From: Larix kaempferi
Taxonomy: Eukaryota; Streptophyta; Pinopsida; Pinales; Pinaceae
DNA length: 64,000 nt
Direction of reading: 5' to 3'
NCBI GenBank assembly: GCA_027924585.1
Contig: BSBM01000179.1
Location: 16,283,001-16,347,000, forward strand
Both the position numbers and the translations under genes were made by a program. Below the pieces are notes generated by a model, which was given only the letters and a program-made list of their open reading frames with translations, had not been told where the DNA came from and did not search any database. The number at the start of each line of letters is the position of its first letter. The stretch's first letter is position 1. This document shows, one piece after another, positions 22,321-34,689 of this stretch.

Positions 22321-24200
22321 ATCACTACACTCAGGAACATGGCCATAAGATAGGTAAAGGTCGAATAGACCCATTATAGTCTTGAAGAACCTACCTAGGA
22401 GATGGGAGAGACTATGCGGGTAGAGTACCCATTTTTATTTTAAAGCATTTGAACATTTTTGAAATGCAAATAGGTTTTGAAACTATGTTTTGGACAATGA
22501 AACATTGATGATGATGTTAAATCTAAGGGGGGAGGAAATGTAACACCCCATTTTTGAATTGTTGATGTAATTATGTAAATTTTGATTATGAAATGCTTGA
22601 AGGGTTGTACAATTTGTAGTATGAAAATATTAATATAAAATACAGCTGGCTATAGTTGAGGAAAGCGTTGAAGAGAACAAGGGACTATGGATTCACTAGT
22701 GAGAAGGAAAGGGGGATGTAGATAGACTAAGGGGGTTTATAACATGACTTTATCCCTAATTTGAGCTAAAAGTACCTTTATTATATTTTAATCATTATTA
22801 ACTTTTTTACTAACCATAATCCTTAGTTGTGTGCAAAAAAGGAATTAGTGCATGGGTTGATGTGAGTCTTTTGGGAGACCATGTGTAGGTGAAGTTGGCC
22901 ATGCAAGAAATTAGTGCATGGATTTTGACATGGGCCTTTCTGGGAGATCATGTGTGGATGAAGTTGGCCATGCAACATGCACAAAGAATTCAAGAGACAT
23001 GGAAGCTATGAGGGGGTCAGTTTTGGACATGAACTATTTTTTTGTTTGTGGAGTGTGGGAGTTCTGAAATTAATCATTCGAATTTGATTAGGAATTGAAT
23101 TTTGATATTTGTTGGGCGTTAACTTCCTTTCCATATTCATAAATGTACCGCTAGTGAAATGGCGAATTGTGTATGAACTTTGGTGGAATTTTTGGCATTG
23201 GTTAACAGTGTGGTTATTTCACTATTTTTCTTTTTGAAAAGAAATCAAGGAAGGAAATGCACTATTTGGTATGTAATTGGTTGGTGCCAAATTCTTGAAT
23301 TATTGAGAAAGAAGCATGTTGTTTTTGTGTGGTAATGGTGAGTGCCAAATTTATGAAAGAAACCTAGTGAGGATTACCATGTTCACCTATTTATTATCAT
23401 TTGACAACCTTGAGTGTTCTCCCAGTGAATTCATAGTCTCAGCTCAGGGGTGGCACCTTGCTAAGAGATTTATGAGCAAGGAAGCCTATGGTTGGGTGGA
23501 GCATCCCTCACACATAACCAGTTGCTCTAGCTGACAACTTTTTATATAAGTCCTTGTTTCTATGTTCCAACTATTTAGCTATCACGCATGAGTTTAATAG
23601 ATGGATTATTCTTTGAAGAATGAAAATTCTTGTGTTAACTCAACTATTATGCAGAATTGTATGCCTTGTTTTAGTATTATTTCCATTTATGATTTGAATG
23701 ATCTCTGAAGGATCTAGTTTATGAATTGTATTGAATATGAAGCTTGTGTTTCGGATATTAATGTGAATTCTTACATATTTGTTTATTCACAGTCTCATGA
23801 ATGCACATGTAACAAATGTTCTAGACTAATAGTGTTAAATGCAATGATGTTTCAGTGTAAAAGAATAATGTATAGTGGTAGTTAGACCATAGCGAACTAT
23901 ATGTGCTATAGAAATTGTTTATCCTTGACCAATTCTGTAATTGAAAGTCGAATTTAGTATGTCTGATAGACTTAAACTTAAACCTGTATGATTTAAGTTT
24001 TTGTGGTAGAAAACTAATTCTAGCAAGGCTTATTTCCTAGAATTTGATAAATTGACCAAGTCCTAGAAGTTTGTAGCACTAAGAACCAAAATGCCTTACT
24101 ATACAAATTTCTACAATGGTATTGGAAGGGTTATGTCAGGAGGATCCTTGGGTGGCTAAATGCATGTGTGTTATAAAATCATGTGACGGGGTACGTTACA
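22321..24200 (+). mobile_element. 3' end of X-family LTR element (polypurine tract and 3' LTR)
   Basis: 22321-22538 is internal non-coding sequence ending in a strong polypurine tract (CTAAGGGGGGAGGAAA, 22523-22538). The 3' LTR is 22539-24200, 1662 bp, TGTAACACCCC to GGGTACGTTACA. The related solo LTR at 19018-20397 supports the boundaries. Probably a Ty3 element, but no coding sequence is left here. Confidence 0.72.
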
Positions 24201-24227
24201 GTCGAATGACCCAACCAAGATTTCCCT

Positions 24228-24410
24228 TGACAAGAATATTATGCTTAAGGAAGGTTTAGTCAACCCCTTCTTAGGATACCCTTAATGCAAATGCTATGCT
24301 TGAGGAAGGGTCAATTGACCCTTCCTTAAGTCTCTCCTTGACAAGAATACTATGCTTAAGGAAGGGTCAATCATCCCTCCCATGACCTCCCCTTCAATGA
24401 GAATATATGT
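24228..24410. repeat. Three ~58-bp units with hairpins
   Basis: Three degenerate units each containing GACAAGAATA-type sequence, ATGCTTAAGGAAGG and a CCTTCCTTA-like complement. In the middle unit 24303-24326 is a perfect 24-bp palindrome centred on TCAATTGA. Confidence 0.7.
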
Positions 24411-27359
24411 TAGAGAATACTATAATGTTATATATAATGTGATAAATCAATTTACAAGCAGTTACTAATTAATTCCATTGAAGAAGCATAGGCTCGGGAA
24501 GAAACTTGTGGCCATAGAAAGGGAACACCAGGTTCTTTCATCGTGGGCTCGAATGCAGGAGATAAGGTGGGCATATTCTTTTGAAGTCCTTTCCCTTTAG
24601 TTAGTATGAGCCTTCTCACAACATGAAGATCTCCCCATCTTCAGAGAAAGAAGAATATTGAAGGTACAATTGGAACCCATGGCCAAGCCCTTTTAGAATG
24701 GAATGGATAGCAAGGACAATATATGAAAAGGAAATTATAAATTTATAACAAGTATCATATTTTAATTTCATTTATTTTGATTTGGTTATTAGTATTAGAA
24801 TTGGGGCTAGAGACTAACTAGTGGTTTGGTTCGTCAAAAGGACCATACATAAAAATGTTAGGTATGTTGAAAACCATAACCCACACCTTGTAATTCTAAA
24901 CTAGACAACATGCTTCATTATAAAATCCATGTTTCTAAAATGTAGGAAAAATGTGCCCAAAGACATTACACCAACCCAAAGCATTCACCTTGCTTGAGTA
25001 TTGCATCCTTATAAAAAGGACACATATGGTACTTTGTCTTGCGTTTGACTAATGTTTCCAAGATTGTAGGTTTGGGTGTTAAAAAGGGTAGATGTAAATT
25101 CAACTATTAACATTGAACTTAATCCATGTTCAAGTTATATTTAAAAAAAAATAGTTGAAGTGTAACACAATGCCACTATTAATCCATGATCAAATTATTG
25201 AAAAAATATAGTTGAAGTGTAACACAATGCCACTAATGTTATAGTTACAATTAAGTTTTTATGCGAAAATGGTCTGCTTATTGAATAGAAAGTTGTACAA
25301 ATAAGTTTTATATATATGCTTGCTTTACGATAAATTTAGGTGGAAAATTGACAAATAACCGTCACGATCGGATTGAGAAATTGGAAAAGTAATTTCAAAC
25401 ACGTGCCATTAATAAAGTACTCTAAATGTTTTAAGATTTCAAAATTTGTTAGGTTTTTAATTAAAATACATTAGAATTGTTAAAATTGCGCCATTTACAC
25501 GGTAGCGTTATGTTCAAACTGGTGTTATTAATAAATTACTCTAAATGTTTTAAGATTTCAAAATTTGTTAGGTTTTTAATTAAAATACAGTTAGAATTGT
25601 TAAAATTGCAAATATGAAATTGTATAATTAGGATGTTTTATAGGTATTTAAAATACTTAATCCATTTTAGTAATAAAAATGAAATGTTAATTATGCGCAT
25701 TATTGATTTGACTTTATATTTTATTTATCTCCCCCATTCAAGGAAAAATGGCTGAAAAAAGGAAGTTTAACATACCTATGTGAGAATTTTACATTTTCTG
25801 TTTAACATTAATAACATTTATATTATTTAATCATCATCAATAAATAAACGTTCCTTAATTCTTAAATAAGCGTCCATGTTCGTGATTTGGTAGAACACAT
25901 TTGTTAATTTTCAGTAAAACAATTGAGTTAGGTAGCGAAGTTGGGTTTTATATTTTTATTTTATATTAGAGTTAGGCAGCAAAGTTACGTTTTATATTTA
26001 TATTTTATATTATTAAAATTAATATATTAATGTATAAGTACGGAGTAAAATAATAAAATTAGGTAGTAAAGTTTATTATTTTTTGTTTTTATTAAAAATT
26101 AATATATTAATGTATGAAAATTTTGTTGTTTGATTTTATAGCTTTATATTGAGTAATTTTTATTTTCTTAACTAACATATTTGATATTAATTTGGATATT
26201 CCTTACATTTTTTAGATTTGAATTTATGATTTTTTAAGATGAAATATATATTTTCAATTATTAAATTCACTTAAAGTATATAAAATACAAAATAAATAAT
26301 GATATACTCTTTATATATAAAATACAAATTTAAAATAATCATAAACTCTACCAATGTTAAAGCCATTGGTCTCCCTTAAATTTAACACTGCTTGGGATAT
26401 CATTACATTATAGTTGACATTTGACAGGAACAACACTCTACCATATAAAGGAAACAATAGGTTTTTTTGTGTACTAATTCATCCACTAAAGAGTTTTGCA
26501 AGGTTTCTCCTTTACGAAGATATATATTCTCTGACTTAGCATGCTTTTTGAAATCTGCATGAAGAATATGTAAGGCTCAAAAGCCAATGAACAATATGGT
26601 TCTTTTTAATAAAAATTGATTTGTAATTTGTGATTTATTTTCTTAAGAAAAAAATCATTACATTGAAATCTTTTTGTTATTTTAATAAATTAAATATTTA
26701 TTATATATAAAATATAAATTTAAAATGATTGTAAATATATAAATGTTAAAGCTATTGATCTATCTATATATTTAACACGTTTTTGATATATCATTACAAT
26801 GAAATTTTATTGTTATTTTAATAAATCAGCGTAGATTCATTTTAAAAGGGGATCTACCAAGCGTCAAGAGGGATCAAATCTCAAATCTCTCCAGGTGCAA
26901 ACCCCTTTCTAGAGAAGGGTTTTAATTTATCTAAATTGTGTAGTTTTATATATGCCGTAAAATATTTTAAATCTACTTTAAGCTTATATGTTTTTTTAAT
27001 ATTATTTTATTGTTTTTTTAAAATGACATGTGTCAGCTTCAAGATGAGCACGGGAGGAGTTACACATCCTCTACTGGGTGTAGAATCTGCCTCTTCGATG
27101 CAACAAATGTTAAATGTGAAATTAATGTTCTATGAAATTGTGTAGAGATGTAATTTATTTATTAGTTTTTAAATATTGTTTATAAGAGTAGGGTGTTTTC
27201 AAGGGCTTGTTAAGAGGCGACTCATTTTCTAAGTTATATAATCAATCATATAAAGTCATATTATTTATTTGTAGAATTTTTGTTATTTTTATTTTAATTT
27301 ATATAGTAGATTTAAAAAAATAAAAATATTAAAGGTGATATAAAAAGATAAATTTTTCC

Positions 27360-27787
27360 CAAAGGAGTTGGATCCATTGGTGAAGAGCAAGGAGTTTTTC
27401 ATTAGTGGGTAAGGTTCAACTCCAATGAGGGACGATCCTGGGGCCATGGGGGCACCTTGAGGTAGTGGTCGAACGTGTGGTTCCACCCAAAGAGATTGTA
27501 TTAAATGATCTAGTGACCCATGGGCACATAAATGGATCAAATCCCACCCCCATGTCCTCCTAAAAGGAATTAAATTCTCACTAGCTCATTCGATTAAGCT
27601 GTGGGTCTCGTCAGCAAGGAGACCTGAGTGGAATTCGCCTTATGGGTGAGCTAGTTGGGAGGAGACACCCAAAAATCCAACCATCATAAGGGTTGGTGTG
27701 GCTCAGGATGGGTGGGATCCCCAGGTGACTTTGATGGCTTAGATGCCCCTGGATTGCGGTTCTTAACAAAAAAAAGAAGAAAAATTT
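27360..27787 (+). mobile_element. SINE-like retroposon candidate
   Basis: A short region of higher GC than its surroundings. AAGGTTCAACTCC near 27411-27423 matches a Pol III B box (GGTTCRANTCC) with an upstream tRNA-like stretch. A second tRNA-like head, CTAGCTCATTCGATTAAGCTG, may begin near 27581. The segment ends in an A-rich tail (AACAAAAAAAAGAAGAAAAA, 27766-27785). Possibly two SINEs in tandem. No TSD was found with confidence. Confidence 0.4.
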
Positions 27788-28580
27788 AAATGTTGGAAAT
27801 TGTTTAAATGTAAATATTAAATAATAAAGTTTTAATAAAATAATAATAATAAAAAACTATTTTTAAGGTAACAGTTAAGTTAAACATCAAATTGATATAT
27901 GAGGATTTATTTTATGGGATAAAAGACACCTTTTGATTAGGGATTCGATTGCTTAAGTTTATGGAAGTGTAAATACCCCACTCCCTCTAGTTTTGAATTA
28001 GTGACCTCTAAGGAAGAAACACATGTTCTTAACTGTGAGACCCACTTACGTTGTAAAAACTATTGAATGCAAAAATTAAATGGTAAAGTTCTATATTCTT
28101 ATAAATTGAATATAAGAGAAAGCATGAAATATATCAAACAAGTATGGATTGACTCTACTTGAAATAGGCCACAAGAACATGTAATATTTGATAATCCATG
28201 AAGAGGCTTTATAACCACGAAAAACAAGTCTTTCTTTATCTCATAACCTTGGCGCTTGTATTATTTGCAAGCCCTTCTAATTTGTGGATTTGAGTAGCAA
28301 GGCATCATTGTATAAGTTATGTGATGCACTTTGTTGAATCCATTATCAATGGTGAAAACATGGTATGGCCTTTACCAAATGTTTTTTCCCCACTTTAACA
28401 TGCTAATTGGTAGCAATATAAACAACAATTAGTAAAAAAACATTAATTTCTCAATAATCAATAATCTCAATACACAATTTATATTAGCTACAATGGATCA
28501 AGAACAAAAGGAGACATAGGAGGGAGTTAGTCCATGAATAAACCAAAGAATAGTATTGAGGCATGAAGTTTACATCAATA

Positions 28581-29603
28581 TGTTGGCTCATATACTATTC
28601 TTTAGCTTTTCAAGATAGACCCAGGTTCTACGCGGTTCAGGGAACCAACAAAACCCCTTTTCATTGGCCCTTTTGGCAATAGTCTACAAGCAGACTGAGG
28701 TCTCACCCGAGGCGAAGTTATGGGGAGGTTGCGGAATCAAGTTCCCACAACCGGGTGACATGCGGCTCGATAGAATGGGGGACTGCGGGAATTTCACCTA
28801 CTGCACGGCTATTACTTATACAATAGCGCATCCAAGGACTGTACAGCTTGGAATGGCTACTCGACAGAAGGACAACGCAACTGAAGACTACGCTTCCTCT
28901 TCCACAATCGTATATCTTCGACAAAATTTAATTAGTGCAAATTACACATTCAATAGTATATCAGACTATGCATTTCATGAACTTATGCAATATGATGAAC
29001 TACTATGCAACTACACACTTCCGGTGCTGCGCTTCAAGGAATAACACTATACAGACTTCTCTGATTTAAGTGGTTACCCGATTATCTCATGCATTCGTTA
29101 AGTTCAAAAATACTTGTGCATTTAGCCTTTACTCATCTATGGTCAATACTTAACATATTATTCCCATCTTCAATCCTTATGAAGAATACACATGAAAGCA
29201 AAGATACATATACTCATAAGTAAGAACTTAACCACTTAATCAAAAGCAAACACACATTCACATAAACTTTATCACACAACACAAGGATTTAACATGGTTC
29301 ACCCCCAGGATGGGAGCTACGTCCACAGGAACTGTTATTTAGTATAAAATTGGAAGGGTTCAACAGTTCCAATATGAGCACTCAGCTGTAGACTCTCTTC
29401 TCTCTTTAGTAGGTCTTTGCGCATGCAACTACAGAGCCTTTTTACAATGTTCAGTCTCTCAACAGAGATCAACATTCAACAATAACCGAAACGAAGATTA
29501 ACCCTTTCCCTTACAAAAGTTCCCTTTATATAGATCGTGCCCGTAGGTCACGTATGTTACAATGCATAAGGGCCCAAAACCCTAAGGTACCCAAAATGGT
29601 GCG
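28581..29603 (-). repeat. 3' LTR of element D, first segment
   Basis: Matches 52534-53102 and 58626-59079. Contains a minus-strand TATA box (TATATAAAGG, ~29524-29533). The 126-codon plus-strand frame at 28664-29044 lies inside the LTR, is not conserved in the other copy and is not a gene. The LTR breaks at 29603 and resumes at 41831. Confidence 0.9.
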
Positions 29604-29660
29604 AGGTGAAAACGTGAAGGTGGGTAACACTTCTGTGAGAAACAAATGTAAAAAAGACTT
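29604..29660 (+). repeat. Left terminal inverted repeat of E
   Basis: Starts AGGTGAAAACGTGAAGG. Pairs with 41770-41826: 18 of the first 22 positions match without gaps, and a further TCTGTGAGAAA/TCTCGTGAGAAA block matches with a small gap. Terminal repeats are the transposase cleavage sites. Confidence 0.75.
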
Positions 29661-29667
29661 AGCGAGG

Positions 29668-29930
29668 TTATTCGGCCGATTAATAAAAGTTATTCGGCCG
29701 AATAACAAATGTTATTCGGCCGAATAACTGTCATTATTCGGACGAATAACGCATAAGTTATTCGGTCGAATAACTAGTAACAGTTCTCCATTTAGATTAA
29801 CAGGGACCCTTGAAGTGTGTGCGAGGCACTGTCGACCGGGAAAAATTTTCGGGTGCATTAGTTTATTTGGCTGAATAATTGTTCGGCCGAACAAGTATTC
29901 GGCCGAATAATTGTTCGGGCGAACAAGTTT
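29668..29930. repeat. Left subterminal palindrome array of E
   Basis: Eight or more copies of TTATTCGGCCGAATAA or close variants: 29668, 29690, 29712, 29734, 29758, 29862, and the TTGTTCGGCCGAACAA form near 29879, 29895 and 29911. The core TTCGGCCGAA is a perfect palindrome. Arrays like this near the ends of En/Spm- and Mutator-type elements bind element-encoded proteins. Confidence 0.88.
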
Positions 29931-29939
29931 CCTGCATAA

Positions 29940-30715
29940 AAGCCCGGCCTCGTCTGCAGTTCGGCATTCTCTGCTAGCAATTTTCAGGACCCCGCTTGTG
30001 GGCCCGCGGTCGATCTGTGCTGCGATCGTCGACGTTCGCCACCCTGCATGTTTTCCTTCTCGACCCGCGTTTGATCTTATGCGCCTTCTCGCCTGCTTTC
30101 TCGCCACTCCTCGCTTGCTTTCTCGCCACTCCTCGCCTACTTTCTCGCCACTCCTCGCCACAACATTCGGCTTCTCTGTTCGTCGACGAGGCTGCTATCT
30201 GCCAGCCCGAACTCGCCGTTTGCCATTGGACGATCGCTCCATGACGGATCCGCGTGGAGTTAACGGCTTCGGTGTTGAGGTAAGAATTCGTTTAGATGTT
30301 TCGTTTACATTTTTGTTTTGTTTTTTCCAATTTGTTTTTTAATGTATGCATATGGATTCATTTTTTAATGTGTGCTGGAAATGTGGTAATGTGTGCAGGT
30401 CAATTCGTTTGTTAAGTTGGTGGTTGTCTTCGGTGCGGCATTGGTGTTCTGGTGTTCGGCGTAGAGTTTATAATTTGTCATTTTCTCAAGTATGTTTTGA
30501 CGATAAGTTGTTTCGTTTTCTTTTTGTTTTCGTATTTTTATAGTTTTCTGTTGCTAATACAATTTGTTGATGTTTTTAGGAAATTTTTTTCGTTCGACGA
30601 GTTGGTGGTCGTATCCGGTGCGGCATTGGTGGTCGTATCTGGTGCGGTGTTGGTGTTCATGTCTGGTTCGACAATCTGTTGACTACGAGTTTGGTTTACA
30701 GGTACGCCTCCTTTC
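29940..30715 (+). other. CpG-rich segment of E, possible promoter and leader exons
   Basis: A GC- and CpG-rich stretch quite unlike the rest of E. It holds three copies of a ~21-bp unit TTTCTCGCCACTCCTCGC (30098-30160) and sequences that look like exon ends: GTGTTGAG/GTAAGA at 30280, a TGTGCAG acceptor near 30399, and TTTACAG/GTACGC at 30700. A TCCGGTGCGGCATTGGTG motif is repeated three times between 30410 and 30660. I infer a promoter and non-coding 5' exons of the gene at 32295. Confidence 0.4.
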
Positions 30716-30830
30716 TCAAATTTTTGGATTGTCAATAAATATAGTTGTCATTTAAAAAAAATTAATAAAAAATATTTGCATTCAGAATTAAAATTAGATT
30801 GTTTAATTTTTTTTTACATTAAATTTTATG

Positions 30831-31160
30831 TTCTTGAACAGAGCTTAAAAGCTCTGTTCATGAACACAGAGTTTAAAAGCTCTGTTCATGAACACAGAGT
30901 TTAAAAGCTCTGTTCATGAACAGAGGTTTTAAACTCTGTTCATGAACACAGAGTTTAAAAGCTCTGTTCATGAACAGAGGTTTTAAACTCTGTTCATGAA
31001 CAGAGTTTAAGAACGCTGTTGATGAACAGAGTTTAAGAACTCTGTTTATGAACAGAGTTCTTAAACTCTGTTCATGAACACAGAGTTTTTAAACTCTGTT
31101 CGTGAACACAGAGTTGAAAGACTCTGTTCATGAACACACAGTTTTTCAACTATGTTTATG
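30831..31160. repeat. ~28-bp double-palindrome array in E
   Basis: About eleven units combining two palindromes, AGAGTTTAAAAGCTCT-type and GTTCATGAAC. Related units reappear at 31757-31796, so the array was split by the insert at ~31161-31756. Confidence 0.82.
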
Positions 31161-31560
31161 TTGCTTGAAGATATCATTGAGACCAAATTTATCATTAGAT
31201 GTTTCAAACAATGCTTTCAAAACAAAATGTAGCCTTTATGGGTGGGTGGGAGTGCCTTTTGAATTGACTAATGCACCACAAACATGTAACTCAACAATGA
31301 TAGGCTTCATATAGATCTTTGAAAAATTGTAATTGCTTATCTAGATGATATCCTAAGATATAACAAAAGTTGGGAGGAACAGTTTCAACACTTCAACATA
31401 TGTAGACCATTTTGGATAACCTCCAATAACACCAATTAAAAGCTAAGATAAAAAAAAACCTTTTTTTTGTAGGATTCTATTTCATATGTAGGCTTTATCA
31501 TTGATTCCAAGCTGAGTCCTAAACCTGATGTTACTGACTCTGATCCTTTTAGGATCCTTG
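31161..31560 (+). pseudogene. Ty3 reverse transcriptase fragment inside E
   Basis: Decayed RT fragment. The stretch LYGWVGVPFELTNAPQTC corresponds to the fingers/palm motif before the active site. An LDDIL-like box and a SWEEQFQHF-like segment follow in shifted frames with stops. It sits within the 28-bp palindrome array, so it is a secondary insertion or captured fragment. No ends or TSD found. Confidence 0.65.
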
Positions 31561-31868
31561 GATGCTTCTTGCCCACACCTTGTGAGGAGAAGAATCTCTG
31601 GACAGATCTATCACAAATACTGTATACATGGCTAACTATTGATAAAGAAACGCGATAGCAGAACATATAATATTAGATTCATTTAAACTGTAAAAGATCT
31701 CAATGTAACAACTATTATTCTACATGGAAAGACATCATTGCTGCTAGCATTTTCAACAAAGTTGAAAAACTCTATTCATGAACAGAGTTGAAAAACATAT
31801 AAAGAGTCATATAGTGTTGTAAGTCATTCATTATCTTTCTTTCTTATAAATAAAGTACGATTCTTATA

Positions 31869-31874
31869 ATAAGT

Positions 31875-31942
<68 letters not shown>
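31869..31942. repeat. (AT)n microsatellite
   Basis: Uninterrupted AT dinucleotide run of about 37 units, inside E, upstream of the plus-strand gene. Length is likely polymorphic. Confidence 0.95.
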
Positions 31943-31944
<2 letters not shown>

Positions 31945-32294
31945 TGTGATGTTTGTTTATTGAGATATATAATGGAATCATATGTGATGGATGAAAAATT
32001 TGTAAGGTTACTATACTACTTCAATTAACTGCATTATATCTTATATCTGATTATGAAATGATTATTAAATATATCTTTATGTTGCAATAGTAGTGATGGT
32101 AGGAATTTAAGTTAATTAATTATGCTAGAGTTAGGAGAGGGACTTACAAAAAAAAAATCACTTATACTACTTGAGACACCCCTACATTTGGTATGTAGTT
32201 CTTTATCAGATATGTCTTTAAGTCTGTAGAATTAACATGTACAACTTCAATATGTTATGAGTTGACATTTGTGTAAATTTAGATATCATATCAA

Positions 32295-34372
32295 ATGGAA
32301 AGAGTGGAGTCTTCAAAGCAAAAGCGTAGGAGGTCATCACATTCATCGGGAATTGGTGTCCCAATTGGTAATCAAAGGTTGTCGAATTCACCTCGGGGTT
32401 CGAGTTTATTGTATGGGTCACAGTCATCCGATCAACAACAAGGTGATAGGGGTACAAATGATTCCCCTTTATCTTCTGTGGGAGAGCGTCGATCTCAACC
32501 TTCTATGGGTATGAACATTAATGTTTCAATACATGTATAATATGTATTTTTGTTTGTTTCGAATTTTTTGACAAGGTTAACACTTAACTAAGGATATATT
32601 TGAAGCAAAGCGAGGTTCAGAAGATGTGCGTAATTCAACAGAGTGGAAGAAAGATCAAGATAGGATTATAGATGATGGAATAGGTGTGGGTGCAGAGAAG
32701 GGTCCTGAAGATCCTCCTAGAGCTAGGATGACATATGTTCCACTAGTTGAGGGTTGTAGACCCATATCAACTTATCCGTCTGATTTACCTGATGAGCTTC
32801 CATGGGAAGGTGTTGTGCAACAAACTATCCTTGAAATTTGTAGATCCCACTATGACAGGTTGAACAATGATCTTTCTACTTTGGATCTCCCTCCAGAGAG
32901 CAGACAAAGTCTAGAAATTGTTTTGGGGTCATTGCAAAAATTCATTGATGCATATGAGGAACTCGAACCAACTACGAATGGTTTTGTTCATTTGATGCAG
33001 AGGCGAAGGGAACAAGTTATGGGTCCAAACAAGTGGAAGGTTGTGAAGGAGAGAGTGACCAAAGAACAGGCCAATTCAATGTTTAATTTCAAAGAAGGCC
33101 TTAAGCGAAAAATGTTGAAAGTGCAATATTTCAAGCATCCTCAAATTGCACATCTAATATATGATCGGTTCCTTGCAGCTTATGGTCAATTGCCATGGAA
33201 CGATGAGGTTCCTAATTATTTTGCTAGATTTTTCTATGCGGAGTTTTTTTTAGGTATGAAGCCAAACTATACTGATATTCCTTCTGAATTTTATGGATTT
33301 GGAAAGGGTCGAATATATAATCGAAAAGGTGCTCTTAGAGACCCTACAACTCTTCGACCTCCACCCGAGATACCTCGCCCACCCAGAGTTGTGGCATTAA
33401 GATCGGAGATGGAGCCCACATCCCAACTTGGGACAACTGCAAGGGATTCTGTTGGTGATGGTTTAGCGTCAGCTCTTGTTGGAGTAGAAGTGGGATTGGG
33501 TTGAGAGAGGCATCATGCTACTATTCGTCAAAAGTTTGTTTACAAGACGAATGATGAGGTAGATGGATTGAGCATCGACGATCTCAGGGCTTATGCCAAG
33601 TCTTGTCGCGACATAGCTTCAGATATGTTATCCAATGACACATCGAGTATGGGAGAGGTTTGTTGATTATGCTATGACAATCTATTTGATCTTTCATTTT
33701 GAATTGAATTTTTCATTACATAGTAATAAGTACATTAAGCAAATGTATTTTGTTTGCAGTTTTCTAGAATGGTGAATGCACATAATTTTCGAGTTTCCAC
33801 TAGTCAAAATGAAGAGCGTCTTGGATAGGTATATTTATTATAATATTTATGTTTGAACTTGATATTTTATCTTTTTTTTTATAATTTTAATAAATATCAA
33901 TGTATCTTATTGTTAATTTGACTTATCCATGTAGGTTTCTTTAGAATCGAACTTTTTAGATGATTTACCATCTCTTGTGAGCTAATGATTTTAATTTTCT
34001 TGTTTTGGTTTTAAGTTAATTGCTTAATTTATTTTTTACTTCTACTATGTTTTATTCATTAACAAAATTTAAATTTTAGGGGAGAGACCATATGGAAATT
34101 GGGGGTGAAGATGTAGGTTCTTTGATGAATGCGGATATTGGCACCGAGGTAATTTTGTTTAACTTGAATTGATCTCTGATATAAGTTTAATATTTTATAT
34201 TTTTTGGATTTATTTTAAAATTGTTTCAATACTTTATTGGATTCATAAATTGCTTTTGTACATGTTGTAGCTTGGCTCTCTTAGATCCTTGGAGCCAAAG
34301 GAAAGACTTCGGTGGAAGAAAGTGGTGGACATGCATTCAGAGAATTTGATGTACAACTTTTTTAATAATTGA
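32295..34372 (+). pseudogene. Accessory gene of transposon E, six exons, function unknown
   Basis: Exons 32295-32508, 32606-33657, 33760-33828, 33935-33976, 34080-34148 and 34271-34372 all have GT/AG borders and join in one frame to 516 codons including the stop. The frame agreement across five introns makes the model credible. The N-terminus is basic and Ser-rich (SSKQKRRRSS), suggesting nuclear location. The middle has DLPDELPWEGVVQQTI, a long helical stretch near residues 140-260 and FYAEFFLGMKPNYTDIPSEF. A proline-rich segment follows. I recognise no family. Two in-frame stops, TGA at 33502-33504 and TAG at 33826-33828 (final codon of exon 3), suggest decay from CGA and CAG. By position it may play the part that TnpA or MURB plays in other plant transposons; that is inference. 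Confidence 0.62.
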
Positions 34373-34689
34373 ATTGTTCTTTTATATATAAGTTTAATAT
34401 TTTAATTTTTTGAATTTAGTTTAAAATTGTTTAAATAATTTATGATATTCATAATTTGTTTTTATACATGTTGCAGGCCGAGTTGAGTCCAAGGGAAAGT
34501 TCTAGTGGAAGATAGTGGTCCAGATGGATAGTGGTCCAAAATTTCTTGTTTTTGTTGATATATATATATTGTAGTTGTTTTGGACATCAAGGGTATTTAT
34601 TTTTTTATTATACATATATGTACATTGAACTCACATGTTCATGAACTTTTTATTGGATTATATATGAGTACATGTTAATTATTTAGCAT

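Larger units (their letters stand above)
24201..28575. other. AT-rich spacer, no genes seen
   Basis: 4.4 kb without coding signals. It contains several short direct duplications: 25130-25240 (GTTGAAGTGTAACACAATGC twice), 25400-25490 with 25510-25610 (CTCTAAATGTTTTAAGATTT twice), and a weaker pair at ~26300-26430 and ~26700-26820. A hairpin-repeat cluster (24228-24410) and a SINE-like retroposon (27360-27787) are listed separately. Probably old, decayed repeats. Confidence 0.6.

Noticed and set aside
28664-29044. 126-codon plus-strand open frame as a gene
   Set aside because: It lies wholly within the D LTR, is antisense to it and is not open in the sister LTR (52560-53000).
30831-31160. CRISPR-like array
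   Set aside because: Units are adjoining palindromes without unique spacers, in a plant transposon.
32295-34372. Host gene captured by E
   Set aside because: Not excluded, but its position, its convergence with the transposase and shared decay fit an element gene better, and I recognise no host family.
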